The notes: generated by a model not told the origin, from the letters alone. Shown: positions 32,223 through 43,693, counted from the first letter of the stretch. The stretch is DNA of 43,693 bases from Paramacrobiotus richtersi (GCA_034698045.1 JAQGAU010000080.1:1-43693); one strand, 5' to 3'. Program-made: numbers and translations.

Positions 32223-34380
32223 TCAAGCATTCTTCTGAATTTCTTGACAGACCCGATCGTCACGCATTGCGGGTTTATCTAGGAACATGAGAACATCTAG
32301 GACGCTAACAAAACGCGTAGGCGGAAATGCGGTGGGCTGTGCCGGTAACTCGAATCCAGGACAACACGAATACACTGTCGTGTAGTTTGTTCCCCGAATG
32401 GCCGGACCCTCGTCCTTGTTTTCCAATATCGGCAACCTGGAGAACAGATTCAAATCAGTCCATAATATAAAAAAAAGGTTTGCATTAAAAAATGACGCCA
32501 CTAGTGTAATCAGAAGCAGCAGGGTTGCCGACTTCGGTAGTTTTCCGTCTTATTCTTACAGATATATGGTACAATCGTAGTGCAGTGGCATTTGCAAAGA
32601 TCGGTGACATTCAATATCCGGCACGAATAAGGCCAGTTAATTTCGGTAATGTAGAAACTTCCCACAATATTTTTACCAACTTTTTAAAGATATGGTACAA
32701 AATTACCGAAACATTACTATTGCAAAAGCAGAACCAAATATTCATATATAGAATTATACACGTACAGTTTTGCATATAGTTATGTTAAGCATCCCTTTTT
32801 CATGTACAATACAGGGAAACGCATCCGAAATTTCGAAGCTGATGGTTTGCTGGGACTGAGTTACTTAAAAAGATCATCTTTCGAAAACAAATACAACAGC
32901 TGTTCTGTTCACTTGTACTGCATAGCGTGTGTAACGTCGTAGTGTAACGGCTGAAAGATTGATCATCAATTTCTCAACAGAGCCTTAAAAGTAACGAGAA
33001 CGGATGTGTTTCACTGTATTACTTTTTATCTACTCGAAAATACATAATATATGCATATAGGCGGCGCATGAAATTGAACGTCTTTTACAGCCAAGATAAA
33101 GGAGTGCATATGTCGAATGTCAATATTTACCAGCAGACGACTTTCATCATGGCATCATCCCGACTGCTAGTGCAGTACGTAACGTTTTTTATAGGATTCA
33201 CGGAAGCCGCATCCACAAATGTTGTCTTACGTGCCAGACAAGCATTCGGCCTAAGAAAGAAACCGTAACACAGGCCGAGTCCCATAATACAAAAAACATT
33301 AACAGCGGAAATCATATTTAAACTACAGTTAATACTATAAATCTGCTTCTACAATAATTATACAGGAAAGCGATGCCAATAGCAAACTCGCTCATGATTT
33401 TCCGTTCCGGCGGCAGTGCCCGCGCGCCCACTTACCCCACCGGCCACGCGGCTCCATCCCGCTCTGACACCCCGGTATTCTGGAAAAGGGCAAACGGCGT
33501 CTGCAGTGGATACTGCACAATCCCGGTGCCGACATCCTCCACAGCCGGACCGGTTGTGCCCGGTAGACCTAGATCCAGCAGCGCTTTCCGCACTTCCCAC
33601 TGGTAGGTACCGTAGCCGGGCGTACTCTCCGTTAGGTCACTACGCAAGTCAGTGAAGCCGCTGCGGAAGATATTTAACGTTTGCCGCTGATAGAAATTCA
33701 TATCCGACACCGATGCCTGTAACGACATATATGAGTATCTACGTGAAGCAGGTGTAATCTGCAGAAAACAAATTTAAATTGAATCTGTGAATTATCCTCA
33801 CGAGTACGTGCGTATTTGTAGCATATACATATTTATGTCTTGCGGCGTAATTTCAATAAAAAAAACTGAATAAGTAATTGCAGAACTTAGTTTTATATAG
33901 TTTATAATGTTATTTGTATTAGTTTTATTGATTAACCAATTGTAATAATTTCGTATATTGTCATTAACTAAGTATGCAGTAGCTTGAAGGAACTGTAATA
34001 TAACAAACATATATATTTTTAATAAATATTTTTAGTGTTGTTCTGGTTTGGCGGTTGCTGTATTTTATTTTAAATATTGTTACTTTATACAAACATTTTT
34101 CCATTCTCTTACTAGTGCTCTACACCATAATGGACGCCATTTTATCGTGATAGACTGACATTAAAATTACAGCTTGATGCATTACATATGTAACAATTCC
34201 TACCTGCTTGATGGCATTCGTCACCGCATTCCACATCTCGGGAAACTTTTGGAAAAACTGTCCCCACGCAACAGATTTATTAAACCCATTATTCCCGGGT
34301 TGAATATCATTTTGTCCCAGTACAATAAACCCCGAACGTACCACCAACAAAACCGAAACCGTCAGCAGCAGCGATCGCAT
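32223..34380 (-). CDS. Secreted protein, unknown
   Basis: Three exons, complement(join(32223..32436,33436..33758,34204..34380)), 237 residues; phases 0 and 2 agree. Exon 1 starts with a signal peptide (MRSLLLTVSVLLVVRSGFIV, cleaved near LGQ). It continues with an N-glycosylation site (NKS) and amphipathic WGQFFQKFPEMWNAV. Exon 2 begins ITPASRRYSYMSLQ and includes TPGYGTYQWEVRKALLDLGL. Exon 3 has a CCPGF pair, PTRFVSVLDVLMFLDKP and one more Cys. For exon 2 an alternative acceptor at GTTACAG (about 33,716) would drop 14 residues. No membrane helix follows the signal, so the protein is likely exported. I do not recognise the family. It lies 275 bases downstream of NDUFS2 on the same strand, with no sign that they are cotranscribed. 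Confidence 0.7.
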
Positions 34381-34655
34381 CTTGTTATGCTACAATTTTC
34401 ACTTTCTACCAGGTTTTTCTCTACCGTTCGCAATAACCATCAGCAAGACGGAAGTCAAACATCTCACAAGATATTACAACTGTTGCCCATTAACCGTCAA
34501 TTTTTTTCAACATTTCCCTCCAGGAGACCAATTACACACACATAACCGATCGCTAATTACCTCCCGGAGCATTTTTCACAATAATTATTATATCCACATA
34601 TACAGGTGAAAAACACGATAAATCACTAATCTATACAATGATATGCACAATTCAC

Positions 34656-37600
34656 TCATCGATCCACCTCCCCAAACACAATATCCAGGGTACCGATGAT
34701 GGCGACAATATCCGCCAACATATGCTGCTGACCAATGTGGTCCAGCGCGGCCAGATGGGCGAAGCCGGGCGCTTTGATTTTGCAACGGTAGGGTCGACTA
34801 CTGCCGTCCGCGACGAGATACACTCCGAACTCCCCTTTGGGCGCCTCCACCGCGGTATATGTCGCCCCGGGGGGCACTTGGAAGCCCTCGGTGTAGAGTT
34901 TGAAGTGGTGGATCAGTGCCTCCATGGACTCCTGTACATGGGAGAATTTCTTCGTAACTGACTGATAATAAGATTTTGGAGGGTTGTTTTTTGGTCATTT
35001 TGTTATACGAGTTCGTTTACACAGTTTTTACACGGTTCCAAAGCATAATTTCTATGGTTGCACATGATTTTGGACTGTTTTCTACTATTATTTTAGCTCT
35101 TATCACCAATATTCGTGTAACGCACGTTGATCATATCGTAGTGCAGTGGCTTACAGGAAACAGCGCACGGCAGTCTCGTGACTTGCCACATGAACTCCTG
35201 TACATGGGAGAATTTCTCACTGATACAACATCTTGGAGGTCCATTTTTTATTGAATCTATTTATACAATTTGCACAGTGTTTCGCAGCATACTTTGAACG
35301 GTTGTACACTTTTTTGGACGCTTTTTTACCGTTACTTGAGCTATTATCAAAAATACACGTCGACAAGCCGATTACGAACGTGGCAGTATCGTAGTGCAAT
35401 GGCTCAATGTTAACCATTATGTCCGCCTGCTATGTTGTAACATGTGCTGGATAATCTGATTTCGTCAAGTAAAAATAATGAAAAAATCACTTAATCTTTT
35501 TACTGTCCGATTTACTGCTTCCTTCACATGTATTTTCCATCTTGTCATTATCGCAATGGTTTCGAAATACCCATCTCAAGGTTGATTTTTTTTAATTTTT
35601 TAAAACTTAATAACAGCTAAATAAACAATAACCAGTTAACTTAATCATTACAGCACTATCCTACACGTACCTTCATTTCTTTGCGGGAAGGCGGGACAAT
35701 CTTATTATCATCCACTTTAATCTCCCCCGGTGGCATCTTATTCAGGCACTGATGGATAATTTTCAGCGATTGCCTCATTTCCTCCACCCGGCACAAGTAG
35801 CGATCATAGCAATCCCCGTGGGAACCGATGGGCACATCAAACTCCACAAGATCATACGCATCATACGGCTGCACTTTACGTAGATCCCATTTGATCCCCG
35901 AACCCCGCAGCATCACACCACTGCAGCAAATTACGAAGATATATACGTATGTGAAATAACCAACATAAAGGAAAGTCAAACATGAAAGGAACAAGTAGCA
36001 GAACTATATTCGGAGCAATTATGTCAGTCAGTCCATTTCGACTCACACACTAACCCATGACTGCGCACTTTTCAATATCTACACGTTTTGCGCCATCTTT
36101 ATTGTGTTGTAGTGTTTAGTTTACTTTATAACCGATATATTTACACGTAGTTTCGAATTCGGAGGCATTTCCACTCTGTTCCATGCATGTTTATATCAAC
36201 GATTAATGCCATAACAGCAACTAATCGGAGATATCGTAGTGTCGTGGCTTCAGACCAACATTAGCACATTTTAAATACCCGTCCATTTTAAAAAAAAGCT
36301 GATTTCTGTAATGCTAGTTTTTTTTTTGCTTCTCTGAGTCGTGATTTTTCATTCAAATCTTTCGTTAAAACTTTTATTTGAATTAAAATGCATTGTAACT
36401 TTTTCAGAATTTTTCATTCATTTTGATTTTTCATTTGATTCATTTAACATATTTCAAAACTGACATGGATAATTTTTACTGTCATAAAAATGAGGCCATG
36501 AAGTATCGATATGTGTTAAAACAGGTCCATTTGTCAGCGAACCTTTTCGAACTGCTCCGTCTACTTATACCATTACAAAATCATTTAATCACAATTCCGA
36601 ACAAGCGCACTCACCTCATGCCCAGCGCCAGAGCATCTTCCGCCGACACCGTCCCGATACCGACCGTGCGCGCCTTCCAGATACGGTTATTGGTTAGAAC
36701 ATCTTCCAGTTCATCCAGACGCTGATTGAACTTGATGGCCCAATCGTAGATATCATCCATCAATCCCAGCGGCAGATCATACTGCACTCCACCGGGACGG
36801 ACGTAGTTGGCGTGCATACGGGCACCGGAGACTCTCTCGTAAAATTCACATAACTACAATCAAAAACATCTATGCTCAAACATCCATTCACACAAATTGT
36901 GGAAAAAACAGTAAAAACAAATTCGAAATTTTTCTAAAAATACTGTCTGTGGTAGAATTGCGCACGTGTTCATATCTGTTGTGTCTATTTACAATGTCTT
37001 TTAAATTCAAACAACGCAGGAAATCAGACAGTTTAGAAATCAGGGATAGAAAAATAGTTATCTGCAACTACACGCTAACAACTAAAGAGTCAGCTGTGAT
37101 GAAAAAAGCAGTTTCTATACTTCTATGGTCACAATTCTAACCAATTTACGGTTGCAGCAATTATCGATCTGCCACATGCATTGCCACTGTACTACGATTT
37201 CTCCTGCATGCACTATCACTGTTATGAATCGTATTCTTACCATACAGCTCATTCAAACCGACAAAATTCATACACTACAACTTATGCCGTCCTGTAGCAA
37301 TATTCACAAGGCAGCTATTATTTAGATCAACTGGACAATTTAATGCAAATACCCACCTTTTCTCGTTCCTCAAAAAGCCAGAAAAACGGTGTCATAGCTC
37401 CCACATCCAGGGCATGCGTCGTCACGCCCATAATGTGATTTAAAATCCGGGTAATTTCTCCAAATAAAACTAACAACAAAACAAACATCACAATCCATCA
37501 GTTTAACATTAACGTCATGCAGCAAAATACCAACTCACCTCTAATCCATTTCGCACGAATGGGAACATCGATGTTTAGCAGCTTTTCAATGGCCAACGAG

Positions 37601-38510
37601 AAACACTGCTCATTGATCATCATGGATACATAATCCAGACGATCCATGTACGGCAGCGCCTGCATGTAGGTTTTGTATTCTATCAATTTTTCTGTGCCAC
37701 GATGAAGCAGTCCAATGTGCGGATCAGCCCTGACAACCGTCTGGAAAAGAGAATTTTTTGAAAATCTCGTAAAAAAACGGATTTTCGCCCTATTAAGCGG
37801 GCCACATTTTATCAACTCGGTTTAACTAGGTCTTCGTTTTTCCTGCTCTAAAATAGTTAAAAACAATCTTGCAAATGTACTTGATCAAATTAAACACCAT
37901 TTACGCCTGCAAATAACAAAATTCAAGGAAAGTTCAGTCAAAAACTGAGTTTTCGTAAGCACGGCTCGATCGACTCAGATACTCTCAGTTTCCTTCCAAA
38001 CCAACATCAAAACGGTAAAAACTATTGAAAAAATATATTTCTACTATTCTTGTACATTTCTGCAACATTTTACCTCTCCATCCAGCTCCAAAACCAGCCG
38101 CAGCACACCGTGTGCAGCGGGATGCTGCGGACCAAAATTGATGGTCATATTCCTGACTTTCTTCTCCACCGGGAGATCCTTGGCTGCAAACCAATATCCC
38201 TTACATCCCCCTACCCAAATACGATGTGTGCATCGCTCTTACTGTTGCTCAGCCAGACTTCCATTCGATTAATCAGCGGAGGGGCATCTTCGGGCACCAG
38301 CACGGGCCCCTTGAATTTCTCTATGAATTTGGGATCAGGCACCCAGATGGGGTTGCCCCACCTGTACAATACATGGGAAACAAGTTAGAATGCTTGGAAA
38401 GAGAAGCTGAATCGGTATGGCATGTACCGTGTGGATGTGGTGTGCAGGGATCGTCGCAGGAAGAGGGACGTCAGCATCGAGGCTTTCATTGCGGATGGTA
38501 ATGGTGGCAT
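34656..38510 (-). CDS. NDUFS2: NADH:ubiquinone oxidoreductase 49-kDa subunit (NDUFS2)
   Basis: Eight exons, complement(join(34656..34931,35671..35920,36615..36853,37357..37469,37539..37740,38074..38183,38243..38361,38428..38510)), 463 residues, the length of the human protein. All phases fit. It is the complex I core subunit that forms the ubiquinone head-group pocket with NDUFS7 at the end of the Fe-S chain, on the matrix side of the inner membrane. The N-terminus is a typical presequence with Arg/Ser/Thr ([17 protein letters not shown]). Landmarks are [20 protein letters not shown] (quinone-site His), [60 protein letters not shown], and the C-terminus [17 protein letters not shown] at 38,510 is the first in frame; a second at 38,489 would shorten the presequence. 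Nothing suggests loss of function. Confidence 0.95.
34925..35410. repeat. About 260-base tandem duplication at NDUFS2 intron 7/exon 8
   Basis: ACTCCTGTACATGGGAGAAT occurs at 34,928 and 35,194. The two copies run in parallel to TATCGTAGTGCARTGGCTYA at about 35,136 and 35,389. On the gene strand the copied end contains the exon 8 acceptor (CCCATGTACAG) plus about nine exon bases. Confidence 0.8.
35671..36250. other. NDUFS2 exon 7 and intron 6 with a further A-box-like repeat word
   Basis: Beyond exon 7 (35,671-35,920), intron 6 contains ATATCGTAGTGTCGTGGCTT at 36,231-36,250. It is related to the words at the ends of the 260-base repeats, and a partial similarity may run upstream of it. Confidence 0.4.
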
Positions 38511-39232
38511 TGTGGGACAAGAGATAGCACTGGGAACAGGATGAAAATCAAGCCCTGTGTGGTAAAATCACTTCCATACGTATATTAGTACTTCAGCGAA
38601 CGGTCGCCAGAAGAAAACTCCAGAAACACTATCGGGAAAAATATAAACAAATCAGGCAGCAAGTGCAGTTCCCTTTCGTATCGCCAGATCACAGCTGCTA
38701 GTCTGTCTCACTGCAAGCCCCCCGTGGGTGTAATCTACACAGTACAAAGTCGACCTTTTCCGGTTAGAGAAATTTGATCCAGTTTTTCCTCGTTTCTTTG
38801 TGATTTATATGATACGTCATGGTTTTACAATTTTAAAACAGATCAGCGCTGTTAATTATTAGTATTTCTACGTAATCCAAACAAAGAGCAGACAGAATCG
38901 CCCGTCGGGATACAACAAGGAATTTTTATTCGTATAATTCCATTTAAACAATGTCAGACCTCATATACCGAGTACAAAACAATCTATAAAACAACTAAAA
39001 AGAGAAGGGATGGCTGATACATACACCAATGCTACTGTACATGATCGCAACAAATGATACAAAAAATTACCAGCCGGAACAGATTCTCCATGCAAAAAAC
39101 AGATTCAAATAACCACCTCGCCGTACGAAACCTCAAACCAATCACTTCCACGGCCACACCCCCAGATTTAGCGCGCGCTCTTCGGTCGGCCATACGAACC
39201 AATCACTGTCCATGGCCACACCCTCCAGATAT
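38511..39232. other. Intergenic between NDUFS2 and the membrane protein gene
   Basis: Holds the NDUFS2 promoter and the 3' UTR of the next gene. The right part (39,137-39,232) carries one copy of a short duplication (see repeat entry). No gene seen. Confidence 0.5.
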
Positions 39233-39262
39233 TTACGAGGGCGGCGCGCTCTTCGGTCCGGT
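39137..39262. repeat. Short tandem duplication across a stop codon
   Basis: ACCAATCACT...GGCCACACCC...AGATATTTA...GCGCGCTCTTCGGTC occurs twice with a period of about 61-73 bases. The gene-proximal copy encodes the last residues (PKSAPPS) and the TAA of the membrane protein; the distal copy lies in its 3' UTR and has its own in-frame-like TAA. Confidence 0.75.
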
Positions 39263-40502
39263 CAATCGATGGCGCGCCAACCCAATGGAATCCCGAATCC
39301 GACCAAAGGACTTCTTTGTAACGGGGGTGACGGGCACGGGCGGGAGGGTCAGACTGATATCGCTGTCCGACAGAGTGTTGTCCAGGAAGCGGACCGAGCG
39401 ATTCCCGGTGTTGACGGTGGAGTGGACGGCGTCGACCAGTTCCCAGATGAAGCTGAAGTTGTACTGGATCCGCTTGGCTCCCGTGATCCGTCCCGAGTCG
39501 ATCTCCTCGCGCATCCCTGTCAGATTGCGAATCTCACGGGCCAGGAGGATGTCGGAGTCCTGGAGACCGGCGAACTTCCGGTGGTATGCACTGTGCAGAA
39601 AATACCGCTTTGAATGCGTGCAAACGACCAGATTTCCTGTTACTTTTCAGAGGATAATTTTTACACCTTTTTCGTTATCATAGTAGTGATCATACTATGT
39701 GTTTAGAATTGTGGAGAATTAGTACTTTCACATTTGTTCTTTGTAGCTGGAAAAATTCAGCAACAAATTAAAATATAAAAATAATTCAAAAAAAATGAGA
39801 ATAATTCATTACTTATAATTGTCGAACAAATGCTTAACCATGCAAAAATTAGACAATGGCAGGTGCACATGCAAGAAAATTAATGAAACCACGTCTATGA
39901 TCATAAAGCTGTCAAACTGAACATCAGAAAATTCAAAATTTCCTGTCACATTACACGCGTTAATTACTTGCACACTCCTTAAATCGTAAAGTACTTCAAA
40001 AATACCATTCACGGTTCAGTGATTGGATTACGATAAAAGACACACAACTATTTTCTGCTTCCCTAATTTGATACTTTTCACTTTGTACTAGGAAATGTTA
40101 GATAAATATATATGTTGTAAAATAAAACTGATAAAAGACCTAATCTTCTTACCAGCAAAAATCACCCGAAAAAACATCACAAATTCCAATCAGAATTTCT
40201 AACCAACCTGGAACGACGCCAAAGCACCGTGATCGCAGCGATGAACCCCATCACAGTGAAAAGGTACAGCAGCAGGAAAGCCGCCACTGGGTAGGCAGAG
40301 AAATAATGGATGATCCCGTGCAACAGCTCCCCAAAATACTGGAATAGCTCTCCCATCGACCACGCTTTTGGTCCAGAGGCCAGCATCTGCAATCCACACC
40401 CAAGGCCAATATCACAGATTGTTTCTCGAATTGAATCTGACAGCTTACCGTAGACTGCGTCACGTTAGTTGTGTTGGGACTCTTTGGACTGCTGACGTCC
40501 AT
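39233..40502 (-). CDS. Single-pass membrane protein, unknown
   Basis: Three exons, complement(join(39233..39590,40208..40386,40449..40502)), 196 residues; introns are phase 0 and phase 2. The N-terminus MDVSSPKSPNTTNVTQST is Ser/Thr-rich with an NxT site. Exon 2 holds GELFQYFGELLHGIIHYF and then one clear transmembrane helix (VAAFLLLYLFTVMGFIAAITVLW, about residues 49-71), ending in RRSR, a positive-inside flank. So the N-terminus is probably lumenal/outside and the rest cytoplasmic. The cytoplasmic part has a predicted helix (DSDILLAREIRNLTGMREEI), a FIWELVDAVHSTVN stretch and a Ser/Pro-rich tail. It has no signal peptide, so the helix is likely a type III anchor. The family is not recognised. 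Clean phases and an intact frame make it a real gene. Confidence 0.7.
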
Positions 40503-41278
40503 TTTTGACAGGAATCGGGGATGAAATGAGCGACAAAAGTCAAAATCAGCTGAACAGATGAGCCCTTGCAGGATCACAAATTCACAATCTAGTACGAATC
40601 ATTAATTTGACCGAGTTACTGTCAGCAGAATGGATTCCCAGTTTGCAAACTTAAAAATCAAAAGATCTCACAGGCGGACAGAAACGTCTCGCTGAAATGA
40701 GAAACGCGCAACACTGCAACAGCCTTGGTCGGTTGGGCAATGGACTTGCTTTTGTGCTGCGTGCCAACGGTTGACGGAACTTGGAATGAGTCACGTACTA
40801 GTGGCGTGCCGAGCTTCTCACGACTACTGGAACAGCGATCTCGATTTGACCGATTGATTCAAGAAACGTAAACTTGCAAAAAGGCGAACTGCGAAGCGGT
40901 GAAATAAAATTCATTTCCCAACATAAATTGGAATCTTGGACTAATCAACAATATCAATACATACTTCTGTAAGATCAACAACTTGCTGATGTACGATTAC
41001 AATTTGGAATGATGGCGTAACAAAACAGGCGACAAAGTAATCAATGGATTCGCTAATAAGTAATAACCTCGTACCGCGTACGTATTTCTAGTACGTATTA
41101 TTATTTGCTGTTTTCATTTGACAATCAACACTTAAATGATACGAAAAACCCAGTAAAACTATCGGCCGATATAAACACGGTAAAACACCAATATTCCTGT
41201 ACTAACATAAAAAATACAGAACTGCAAAATCGCAACCCCCATAACAAAACAAAAACTCCCCCTGGAATGCGTCATTCC
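40503..41278. other. Intergenic between membrane protein gene and BUB3
   Basis: Upstream DNA of the membrane-protein gene and 3' UTR of BUB3, which lie on the same strand. No gene seen. Confidence 0.5.
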
Positions 41279-43172
41279 TCACTTTGGCCGCACTTCACTC
41301 TCGGCCACATTCCTGACCACCACATGATCCACACAGGGTTTCGTGGGCTGATCATCGCGTTCAAACAGATAGGACACGCCCATGGCCAGGACCTTGCCGT
41401 CCTTGCTGAAATCCAGGGAGCTGATGGAGGTCTGCTGGCGACGGAACTGGCTCATGCGCTTTTTGTGCGCCACATCCCACACATTGACCACACCGTCCGA
41501 CCCGCCCGAGGCCATGGTACCGAAGACCGGGTGGACGGCCAGGGCGCTGACGGGGTAGATCATCTCCATGTTGCCCTCCTTGGCGCGGTGACACTTGAAG
41601 GCGTACTTCTTTTTCTGCACTTCCGGATCGGTGTCGATGTACTCGACGGCGACACGACCTAGTAATAACAAAAGGATAATCATACCGGAATATCCATTAC
41701 TCAATCATCCATTGCAAAAGAATTTTTTTTGAATTTTTTATGCAAAAACAAAACCATTTCCGGTGCGATACGTATAGTCGCACCTGGCGCAACAGACGAG
41801 AAAAATGTTACTAAATGTACAAAATTTATAGGAATTTGTCCTTGTCTTTTTGGACTAATAAATTAATAATATTATGGTCTATAACTACGCATTGTTTTTA
41901 AGAACATTTTCTGAATTTTTTATGCAAATACAAGACCACTTCCGGTGCGATATGTATAGCAAGCCGCATCTGTCACAGCAGACGAGAAAACTGTTACTAA
42001 ATCTACAACATTTATAGGAACCTGTACTTGCCTTTTTGAAATAACAAATTCATAATATTATGGTCTATAATTACGCATTGTTTTTATCGTGTAATGGTTC
42101 GATTTGTTTTCTACATGAAGGTTCATTCAAAAATATGCCAAACAAAAAAATTCAAAAAAATTAATATGGTACCACGAAAACTCGATATTTATCGCTGTGC
42201 AAACTGGCAGGTCCACGTTCTGCTAACAACACGAACCTTCAATGGAAGCCACCGCGAAACATTCATCAATCGTCAATCCCGCCATTGAACGAATTTGGTA
42301 TTTCAGACTGGATTCCCGCTTCTGAATTGGCTCAGCCGTGTTGCGTAGATCCCAGATGTGAATTTTCCGCTCTTTCGTGCCAACGATAAGCATATCTTTG
42401 ACGCTTGTTAGGGAATACACCTGCAAAACGTGTAAACAATCTTTACACAAATGATATAACAAATCTCACAAAATCCTTAATTAAATTTTTAAAAATCCGT
42501 CAAAAAAGGGGAAAAAATACCAGATCTTCGCACGCTGTCCCTGCAGCTTAAGAACTCACTAATAAACGATTTCAGACAAATGAACTATTGATTAATCTGT
42601 AAATATTAGTGAAACTCGGAGATTTCAAATTGACTCGAAGACAGCAAAATTCTACCTTGTCTGGCTGTTGAAGAACCGTGACGGATTTGGAGCGCGGATC
42701 CCACGTTTTAACCGTTCTATCCCAGCTGCCCGTTGTCATGATATTCCGTGATGTATTCAGATGGACGCAGCGTACCGAGTCATCATGGGTACCCACGGCA
42801 AAATGCTTGCCACTGTTGAGATCGCACATTTTGATGTTGTTATCCAAACCCCCGCAAAATGCATGCGTGGCATCCTAAGCAGACAGAAAACGCATAAATA
42901 TCAGAAACTCTTGATTTCCAGCCTAATTACGCAGATTTATACACGGGAGAAAGGAACTTTCGTACCGAGAAGCAGCAGTCCAAGATGGGTTCGCCAACAT
43001 CGAACTGGTGTCGTTTGCGATTCAGCTCCGTATCGTACACTCGCACCGTGGAGTCCCAGCTTCCGACCATGAGTAAACGTCCATTGGATGATGAGGGACA
43101 AAATCTGACGGATGATATGGTCTCCGACGGTGGCTCATCTAGAACGATCTCGTTTTTGTCAGGCATAGCCAT
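41279..43172 (-). CDS. BUB3: Mitotic checkpoint protein BUB3
   Basis: Four exons, complement(join(41279..41658,42237..42420,42656..42874,42966..43172)), 329 residues, as in human BUB3. It is a seven-bladed WD40 propeller that binds GLEBS motifs of BUB1/BUBR1 and MELT-phosphorylated KNL1 at kinetochores. Blade marks are VGSWDSTVRVYD, GGLDNNIKMCDLN, TGSWDRTVKTWDPRS, VGTKERKIHIWDLRN and SGGSDGVVNVWD. Diagnostic BUB3 (not RAE1) stretches are QKRESSLKYQIRSM and RVAVEYIDTDPEVQKKKYAF. The start at 43,172 gives MAMPDKNEI; a second in-frame ATG at 43,166 is equally possible. It is transcribed away from AP3M across a 402-base gap. Confidence 0.95.
41722..42090. repeat. 182-base tandem duplication in BUB3 intron 3
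   Basis: GAATTTTTTATGCAAA at 41,731 and again at 41,913. Both copies run through a TTCCGGTGCGATAYGTATAG stretch, a GACGAGAAAA word and CTATAAYTACGCATTGTTTT. Confidence 0.85.
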
Positions 43173-43574
43173 TTTGGCGATGATGGTTAATCAGAAATCC
43201 GAACGAATCAAAATGTGATGCTTCTGCGTGGATCTCTGAATAAGGAGAAGTAATAATAAACCAGTTATGCCAGAAAATTAGCGGTCACGAAAAGCAAAAC
43301 GTTCTGACTGCTGAGATTTGTGATCATTTGTCATTTGTGATTTAAAATATTCAGTTTATTTAATTTTTATTAGTTTGATATCCGGAGTACTTAGAAAAAT
43401 TAATACAAAACAGAACCGTTGCCAGCGTCAGTCATATGGTAAGCCATTTGGTACACAGTGCAGTACAGTGCGAAATGCATTCTTGCTTTCCACCTTTTCA
43501 TGTTTTGAATGTTTTCCCAGATTTTGCAGGTTTTTGTAACTTTGTTTAAGCATTTGACAAAACATTCCAGAAAA
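43173..43574. promoter_or_regulatory. Divergent promoter region BUB3/AP3M
   Basis: 402 bases between the two start codons, which point away from each other. No TATA box at a convincing position. It must hold both promoters or a shared bidirectional one. Confidence 0.5.
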
Positions 43575-43693
43575 ATGCTACACAGTTTCTTCATCGTCAA
43601 CTCTTCAGGGGACATTTTCCTGGAGAAGCACTGGAAATCCGTCATCCCCCGCAGTATCTGCGAATATTTCTTCGAAGTACAGAAAAAGTGCAA
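43575..43693 (+). CDS. AP3M1: AP-3 complex subunit mu (5' end only)
   Basis: ATG at 43,575 opens 39 codons to the window end. It starts MLHSFFIVNSSGDIFLEKHW and continues KSVIPRSICEYFFEVQKKC, closely matching the N-terminus of animal AP-3 mu, including the mu-type longin-like start. AP-3 mu reads YxxPhi sorting signals on cargo carried to lysosomes and lysosome-related organelles. Whether the frame continues as exon or meets a donor is outside the window. Vertebrate AP3M1 and AP3M2 are one gene in most invertebrates, so the symbol is approximate. Confidence 0.85.
   Translation, partial: MLHSFFIVNSSGDIFLEKHWKSVIPRSICEYFFEVQKKC

Noticed and set aside
39054-39683. 209-codon forward frame
   Set aside because: It is antisense to exon 3 of the membrane protein gene, whose minus-strand frame joins in phase with two other exons.
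41105-41662. 185-codon forward frame
   Set aside because: It is antisense to BUB3 exon 4.

Overview
This is a eukaryotic nuclear window, almost certainly animal. Genes have short GT-AG introns, and orthologues of BUB3, AP-3 mu, NDUFS2 and fructosamine-3-kinase are readable at normal animal lengths. The small introns, the close gene spacing and a lineage-expanded F-box-type family suggest a small ecdysozoan. My guess is a tardigrade, but that rests on impression, not on a search.

Bases 1 to about 25,000 are an accessory, duplication-rich region. The first tandem unit holds a Pro-rich secreted protein gene (+) and a UMP-CMP-kinase-like gene (-). It occurs twice (1-2,960 and 3,720-7,220), with the window starting inside the first secreted gene. 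The second tandem unit holds a small Gly-rich secreted peptide gene (+) and a Tudor-like/F-box gene (-). It occurs at 7,370-12,250 and 13,300-20,430, and a third relic starts near 21,360. One F-box copy is clearly a pseudogene and the other carries a single 5-base frameshift. One peptide copy has lost its ancestral start codon, another is intact, and the third is a relic. A Shisa-like membrane protein gene lies inside the second unit only. A third, better preserved UMP-CMP-kinase gene (22,562-24,056, -) closes the region.

Bases 25,600 to 43,693 are a housekeeping region with intact multi-exon genes. They are fructosamine-3-kinase (+), a small acidic unknown protein (-), a secreted unknown protein (-), mitochondrial complex I 49-kDa subunit NDUFS2 (-), a single-pass membrane unknown protein (-), and the checkpoint WD40 protein BUB3 (-). 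BUB3 is divergent from the first exon of AP-3 complex subunit mu (+), which is cut by the window end. No operon-like functional link between these genes is implied.

A recurrent structural theme is local tandem duplication of about 60-270 bases. It is seen in introns of four genes (kinase copy 1, the acidic protein, NDUFS2, BUB3) and across the stop codon of the membrane protein. One case has copied a splice acceptor with the first bases of an exon. No tRNA, rRNA, CRISPR or intact transposon was found. All exon boundaries were read by eye from splice consensus, reading phase and known family sequence.
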